Shown here piece after piece: positions 60,430 through 64,000 of a DNA stretch of 64,000 bases. The DNA is from CAVVPY01 sp963750295 (lineage in GTDB: Bacteria > Actinomycetota > Actinomycetes > Mycobacteriales > Jatrophihabitantaceae): assembly GCA_963750295.1 (NCBI GenBank), contig CAVVPY010000001.1, positions 1,426,001 through 1,490,000 on the forward strand. Reading direction: 5' to 3'. Each line of letters starts with the position of its first letter. Position 1 is the stretch's first letter. The notes below the pieces were generated by a model, which saw nothing but the letters and a program-made list of their open reading frames with translations, did no database searches and had not been told where the DNA came from. The position numbers and the translations under genes were made by a program.

Positions 60430-61268
60430 GGCGACCCGTGACCTCGCCGCGGCCGGGTGCCGCCGCGCGCATTCGGCTCGGGCCGGCGGTGGCCTGGCTC
60501 GGCGTCGGCCTGGTGCTGCTGCCACTCGTTCCGCTCGCGATCTGGGCGGTTGCCGGCCAGTGGCGGTACCCCGCGCTGACCCCGCAACGGACGAGCGCGC
60601 GCGGCCTGCGGCTGCTGGTCGACCCGCGCAGCGAGATCCTGCACGGCCTGGCCCTGTCGGTGACGATCGGCGTGGCCGTCGCCGTCCTCGCCTGCGCGAT
60701 CGGTTTCCCGGCCGGGCGGGCACTGGGCCTGTACCGCTTCCGCGGACGCCGGCTGATCCAGTTCCTGCTGCTTGCGCCGGTGATCGTCCCCGGCCTGGCG
60801 GTGACCCTCGGGCTGCAGGTGTTCTTCATCCGGTACGGGTTGTCGGACACCGTCACCGGCGTCGTCCTCGTCCAGTTGATGCCCACGGTGCCGTACGCGG
60901 CGACCGTTCTCGGCGCCGCGTTCGCCAACCTCGACCTCGACTACGAGCGCCAGGCACGCGCGCTGGGTGCCGGCCCGGTGCGAGTACTGCTGTTCGTGAC
61001 ACTGCCCCTGGTGCGCTCCGCCGTGCTGATCGCGGGACTGTTCGCGTTCCTGATCTCGTGGAGTGAGTACGTGCTGACCTTGCTCGTCGGTGGCGGTCAG
61101 GTGCAGACCCTGCCGCTGTTGCTGTTCGCGGCGATCGGTTCGTCGGACACGACGGCGGCAGCGGCTCTCGCCCTGCTCGTCATCGCACCGCCGCTGCTGC
61201 TCGTTGCCGCGAGCGCTCGGTTGCTGGCCGGCCGGTCCGGGGCCGTGATCGGGTTCGGCCGGCTGTGA
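60426..61268 (+). CDS. ABC transporter permease
   Basis: A 280-aa membrane protein, six helices, EAA loop YERQARALGAGPVRVLLFVTLP. GTG 60426 overlaps the previous stop; GTG 60438 is an alternative. In E. coli the two permease domains are joined in one YnjC protein; here they are separate. Overlaps the ATPase by 4 nt. Confidence 0.88.
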   Translation: MRRPVTSPRPGAAARIRLGPAVAWLGVGLVLLPLVPLAIWAVAGQWRYPALTPQRTSARGLRLLVDPRSEILHGLALSVTIGVAVAVLACAIGFPAGRALGLYRFRGRRLIQFLLLAPVIVPGLAVTLGLQVFFIRYGLSDTVTGVVLVQLMPTVPYAATVLGAAFANLDLDYERQARALGAGPVRVLLFVTLPLVRSAVLIAGLFAFLISWSEYVLTLLVGGGQVQTLPLLLFAAIGSSDTTAAAALALLVIAPPLLLVAASARLLAGRSGAVIGFGRL

Positions 61269-62320
61269 CCGCCGCGCGAACGGGAGCTCGCCTCGTCCTC
61301 GAGGGCGTCGCGAAGAGCTTCGCGGCCACGACCGCGGTCGACGGCGTGAGCCTCGAGCTTGCGCCCGGGACGTTCACCGCGCTGCTCGGACCGTCCGGGT
61401 GCGGCAAGAGCACGCTGCTCGCGCTCATCGCGGGCCTGCTCGTCCCGGACGCAGGCAGCATCGCGGTCGACGGTCACGATCTGGTCCGGCTCCCGGCCGA
61501 GCATCGACCGGTCGGGCTGGTGTTCCAGAAGCCATTGCTGTTCCCGCACCTGACCGTCGAGGCGAACGTCGCCTTTGGCCTCCGGATGCGCCGCCTGCCC
61601 CGCCGCGAGATCCGGGCAGCGGTCCGCGACATGCTGGAGCGGGTCCAGCTGGGCGGACTGGCCGGACGACGGGTCGGTGAGCTGTCCGGTGGGCAGGAAC
61701 AGCGGGTCGCGCTGGCGCGGGCGCTCGTGCTCGCGCCGCGGGTACTGCTGCTGGACGAACCGATCTCGCAACTCGACGCCGGGCTGCGCAGCGAGATGCG
61801 CGCGCTGTTCCGTGAGCTGGCTGCCGAGGCGACGGTGACGACGCTGTTCGTCACCCACGACCAGGCCGAAGCGGTCGAGGTGGCCGATGACATCGCGCTC
61901 ATGCTCGACGGGAGACTCGTCGGGCACGCCACGCCCGAGGTCTTCTACACCCGACCACCGTCGCTCGCTGCCGCCCGGTTCTTCGGCGTCACCAACGAGC
62001 TGGCCGGTACCGTCCGCGGCGGCTGCTTCCGCACCTCGTCCGGTTTCCAGACACCGGCGAACATCCCGGACGGCGACGCGGTGCTCGTCATCCGGCCCGA
62101 GGCGGTACGCCCGGTCGCGCAGGCCGGACCGGACACGCTGTCGGGACGTATTGCCGCCGCCCGGTTCGCAGGTACCCACGTCGTCGTGGAGCTGGCCGCT
62201 GCCGATAGCCGCATCCTGACCGCGCATCTGCCGGTCGGTACCCCGATCGAGATCGGCGGGCCGTTGATCGCGCAGCTTCCGGCGAGCGCGTGCACGGTGC
62301 TGCCGGGCGGGACCGACTGA
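61265..62320 (+). CDS. ABC transporter ATPase
   Basis: A 351-aa ATPase with Walker A LLGPSGCGKSTLL, Q-loop VFQKPLLFPHLTV, signature LSGGQEQRVALARAL, Walker B VLLLDEPISQLD and His switch FVTHDQAEAVEVAD. The C-terminal ~110 residues form a TOBE-type domain. In the signature the usual Gln-Gln/Arg is Gln-Glu. Energises the YnjB-like importer. GTG start. Confidence 0.92.
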   Translation: MTAARTGARLVLEGVAKSFAATTAVDGVSLELAPGTFTALLGPSGCGKSTLLALIAGLLVPDAGSIAVDGHDLVRLPAEHRPVGLVFQKPLLFPHLTVEANVAFGLRMRRLPRREIRAAVRDMLERVQLGGLAGRRVGELSGGQEQRVALARALVLAPRVLLLDEPISQLDAGLRSEMRALFRELAAEATVTTLFVTHDQAEAVEVADDIALMLDGRLVGHATPEVFYTRPPSLAAARFFGVTNELAGTVRGGCFRTSSGFQTPANIPDGDAVLVIRPEAVRPVAQAGPDTLSGRIAAARFAGTHVVVELAAADSRILTAHLPVGTPIEIGGPLIAQLPASACTVLPGGTD

Positions 62321-63015
62321 TGCCGACCCACCTTCGGGTACGCATAGGAGCGCTGCTGACCCTGGTCGTGGTGGCGGTGGTGATCGCGGTGCTCGTCGAC
62401 GTGCCGAGCGTCGGGCAGTTACGCGACCGATTTGCCGACACCGGGATTCTCGGCGGGTTGGTCTTCGCGATCAGCTACGCATTTCTGAGCCTGCTGCCCC
62501 TGCCCGCCACGGTGTTCACGATCGCGGCAGGCGCGGTGTTCGGGTTGGGCCGGGGCATCCCGATCGTCGTCCTCGGCGCCAGCGTCGGGGCCGTCGTGGC
62601 GTTCTTCCTCGGCCGCGCACTGGGCCGTGACGCCGTCCAGCATTTCACCGGCGCCCGGGTGCAGACCCTCGATCGGTTCCTCGCGCGGCAGGGCTTCTGG
62701 GCCATCTTGACGGCTCGGCTGGTTCCGGTCGTGCCGTTCACCGCATTGAACTACCTGAGCGGATTCACCGGTGTGCGGGCATCGCGCTACACGGCCGCGA
62801 CCGTGCTGGGCATCCTGCCGGGCACGGTCGCCTACGTGGCGATCGGCGCCTACGGCACCGAGCCGACCTCGGCGCCGTTCCTCGTCTCGATCGGCGCGCT
62901 GCTCGTGCTCACCGCCGTCGGGATCATCGTGAACCGGCGGCGCAGATCCAGGTCGATGCCCGCGACGCCGGTCAGCGAGCCATCCGGCGCCGGCGAACCC
63001 GACGCAGTGTGCTGA
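62320..63015 (+). CDS. VTT/TVP38-family membrane protein (DedA-like)
   Basis: A 231-aa protein with five or six helices and the VTT core: FTIAAGAVFGLGRGIPIVVLG, GAVVAFFLGRALGRD and LVPVVPFTALNYLSGFTGV. TVP38/TMEM64 proteins are lipid scramblase-like or transport proteins. The relatives YdjX and YdjZ sit beside the ynj genes in E. coli. ATG overlaps the ATPase stop. Its 3' end overlaps the convergent flavoprotein gene by 44 nt. Confidence 0.87.
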   Translation: MPTHLRVRIGALLTLVVVAVVIAVLVDVPSVGQLRDRFADTGILGGLVFAISYAFLSLLPLPATVFTIAAGAVFGLGRGIPIVVLGASVGAVVAFFLGRALGRDAVQHFTGARVQTLDRFLARQGFWAILTARLVPVVPFTALNYLSGFTGVRASRYTAATVLGILPGTVAYVAIGAYGTEPTSAPFLVSIGALLVLTAVGIIVNRRRRSRSMPATPVSEPSGAGEPDAVC

Positions 63016-64000
63016 GCGCCAGCCGGATCACGGGCCGACGCAGCTGCTCGGAGACGTCCTCTAGCGCAGCCAGCCACGGCCCGTCACCGTAGGTCGGGTA
63101 GGCGTGCGTCGCGGCGGCGAGATCGCGGGTCCGCAAGCCGTGCCTGATCGCGAGCACGAGTTCGGCCAGCGATTCACCGGCTCGCGGACCGACGATGGTG
63201 GCGCCGACGACGCGGCGCTTGTGGTCGAGGACGAGCCGGCTCGTCCCGCGCCGGACATCCTCGGCGACGGCTCTGTCGACGTGGGCGTGCTCGATCGTGC
63301 GGACGGTGAGGCCTGACCCGGGCTTGACCTGGTGGGCGCCGACTCCGATCGCCGCGATTTCGGGCTGGGTGAAGGTGACCCGCGGGACGGTTGCGGTGTC
63401 GACGGTCCGGCGCAGCCCGAGGATGGCGTTGGCCGCGGCCAGGCTGCCGTGGACCCCGGCCACGTGGGTGAACTGGGGATGCCCGGTCAGGTCCCCCGCT
63501 GCCCAGATCCGCCGGTTCGTCGTCCGCAACCGGTCATCGACGACGGCGTAACCGTGCGGGTCCACCTCGACGCCAGCGAGTTCGAGCCCGAGCTCCGCGG
63601 TCCGTGGCCGCCGGCCGACCGCGACCAGTACCCGGTCGAAGTCGACGACGACGCCGTTGGCCAGGCGCGCCCGCCACCCCCCGTCGCCGTGCTCGAACAG
63701 CTCGATCGCCGAGCCGGTCTCGACCACGATCCCGTCCTCGGCCAGGGCGGCCCGCAGCAGGTTGGCCGCATACGGATCCTCTCGCGGCAACAGGTTCGGT
63801 TCGGCTTCCACGACCGTCACGTCGGCACCGAGACGGGCGAACGCTTGACCGAGTTCACAGCCGATGCTCCCGCCGCCGAGCACGAGCAGCCGACGGGGCA
63901 GGTCGGCGAGGTCCCACACGGTGTCGCTGGTGAGCGGGTCAGCGGCGGCCAGACCGGCGATCGGCGGCAGCGCCGGGGCCGATCCGGTCGCGAGCAGCGC
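62972..64000 (-). CDS. FAD/NAD(P)-dependent pyridine nucleotide-disulfide oxidoreductase, C-terminal part
   Basis: The frame is open to the right window edge, so the N-terminus is outside. Visible: ATG-type motif LLATGSAP, the NAD(P) domain LVLGGGSIGCELGQAFARLG, the second FAD motif RRIWAAGDLTGHPQFTHVA and a dimerisation domain. This matches mercuric reductase / dihydrolipoyl dehydrogenase relatives. The terminal His-x-x-x-x-Glu pair of true dihydrolipoamide dehydrogenases is replaced (AYPTYGDGP). Such flavoproteins are often fused to or beside TVP38 proteins, as here. Product and disulfide cysteines cannot be judged. Confidence 0.85.
   Translation of the reverse strand, partial: ALLATGSAPALPPIAGLAAADPLTSDTVWDLADLPRRLLVLGGGSIGCELGQAFARLGADVTVVEAEPNLLPREDPYAANLLRAALAEDGIVVETGSAIELFEHGDGGWRARLANGVVVDFDRVLVAVGRRPRTAELGLELAGVEVDPHGYAVVDDRLRTTNRRIWAAGDLTGHPQFTHVAGVHGSLAAANAILGLRRTVDTATVPRVTFTQPEIAAIGVGAHQVKPGSGLTVRTIEHAHVDRAVAEDVRRGTSRLVLDHKRRVVGATIVGPRAGESLAELVLAIRHGLRTRDLAAATHAYPTYGDGPWLAALEDVSEQLRRPVIRLALSTLRRVRRRRMAR

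Noticed and set aside
1..64000. CRISPR arrays, insertion sequences, prophage or rRNA genes
   Set aside because: No regularly spaced repeats, transposase motifs, phage structural genes or rRNA sequence were seen; the only mobile trace is the integrase remnant at 11.3 kb.

Overview
The window is very GC-rich DNA with strong G/C bias at third codon positions and frequent GTG starts. Several families point to a free-living, aerobic, high-GC actinobacterium: a mycothiol-dependent MDMPI-type enzyme, a GAF-ANTAR protein, a large ATP-binding LuxR (LAL) regulator, TIGR02611, DUF6390 and a PcaD-PcaC fusion. Phylum-level placement is confident. I cannot name a genus.

Layout. 0-7.5 kb: a partial tandem universal stress protein (USP), PEP synthase, and a divergent USP / SHOCT / SQR-like flavoprotein / TusE-DsrC-like / DsrE2-like set, with a pair of DosR/DevR-like boxes between the two directions. 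7.5-13 kb: berberine-bridge oxidase, Crp-family regulator, PPK2, a lipoprotein, an integrase remnant against tRNA-Val(CAC), TIGR02611, and a structured small-RNA candidate ending at the stop of a MarR gene. 13-18 kb: 4-hydroxybenzoate to beta-ketoadipate operon pobA-pcaH-pcaG-pcaB-pcaL. 18-21 kb: serC-serA. 21-26 kb: nickel permease, malQ, secreted Asp-box protein. 26-33 kb: LAL regulator with a coupled small repeat protein, EamA transporter, PabB-PabC fusion. 33-37 kb: RR-HK-HK-RR signalling cluster with no DNA-binding output. 37-47 kb: metabolic and hypothetical genes, a decayed DUF4396 gene, a CLC channel divergent from a MarR gene, and a GH15 glucoamylase. 47-52 kb: methyltransferase, GAF-ANTAR, crcB-DUF190-crcB, YceI-like, PAP2, HPF. 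52-57 kb: NiFe-hydrogenase maturation operon (SIS-HypC, SIS-HypE fusion, HypC, HypD, DUF6390). 57.5-64 kb: a CDP-alcohol phosphatidyltransferase / ABC transporter / VTT membrane protein / flavin reductase cluster resembling the E. coli ydj-ynj locus.

Possible cooperation. USPs, PEP synthase, PPK2, HPF, ANTAR and Crp proteins, nickel uptake and hydrogenase maturation are what actinobacteria use to survive low oxygen and starvation. The DosR-like box pair supports such a programme at the left end. No hydrogenase structural genes, HypA, HypB or HypF lie in the window, so the Hyp proteins must serve an enzyme encoded elsewhere. Regulatory layouts readable from sequence are: a MarR repressor with one palindrome at its own and the CLC promoter and a second copy before an SDR gene; a 15-nt motif on both sides of the other MarR gene; and tandem repeats overlapping the nickel permease promoter.

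Decay is concentrated at a few spots: the integrase stub at tRNA-Val, a decarboxylase C-terminus between pcaL and serA, DUF4396, and a histidine-kinase C-terminus at 51.8 kb. No insertion sequence, prophage or CRISPR array was seen.
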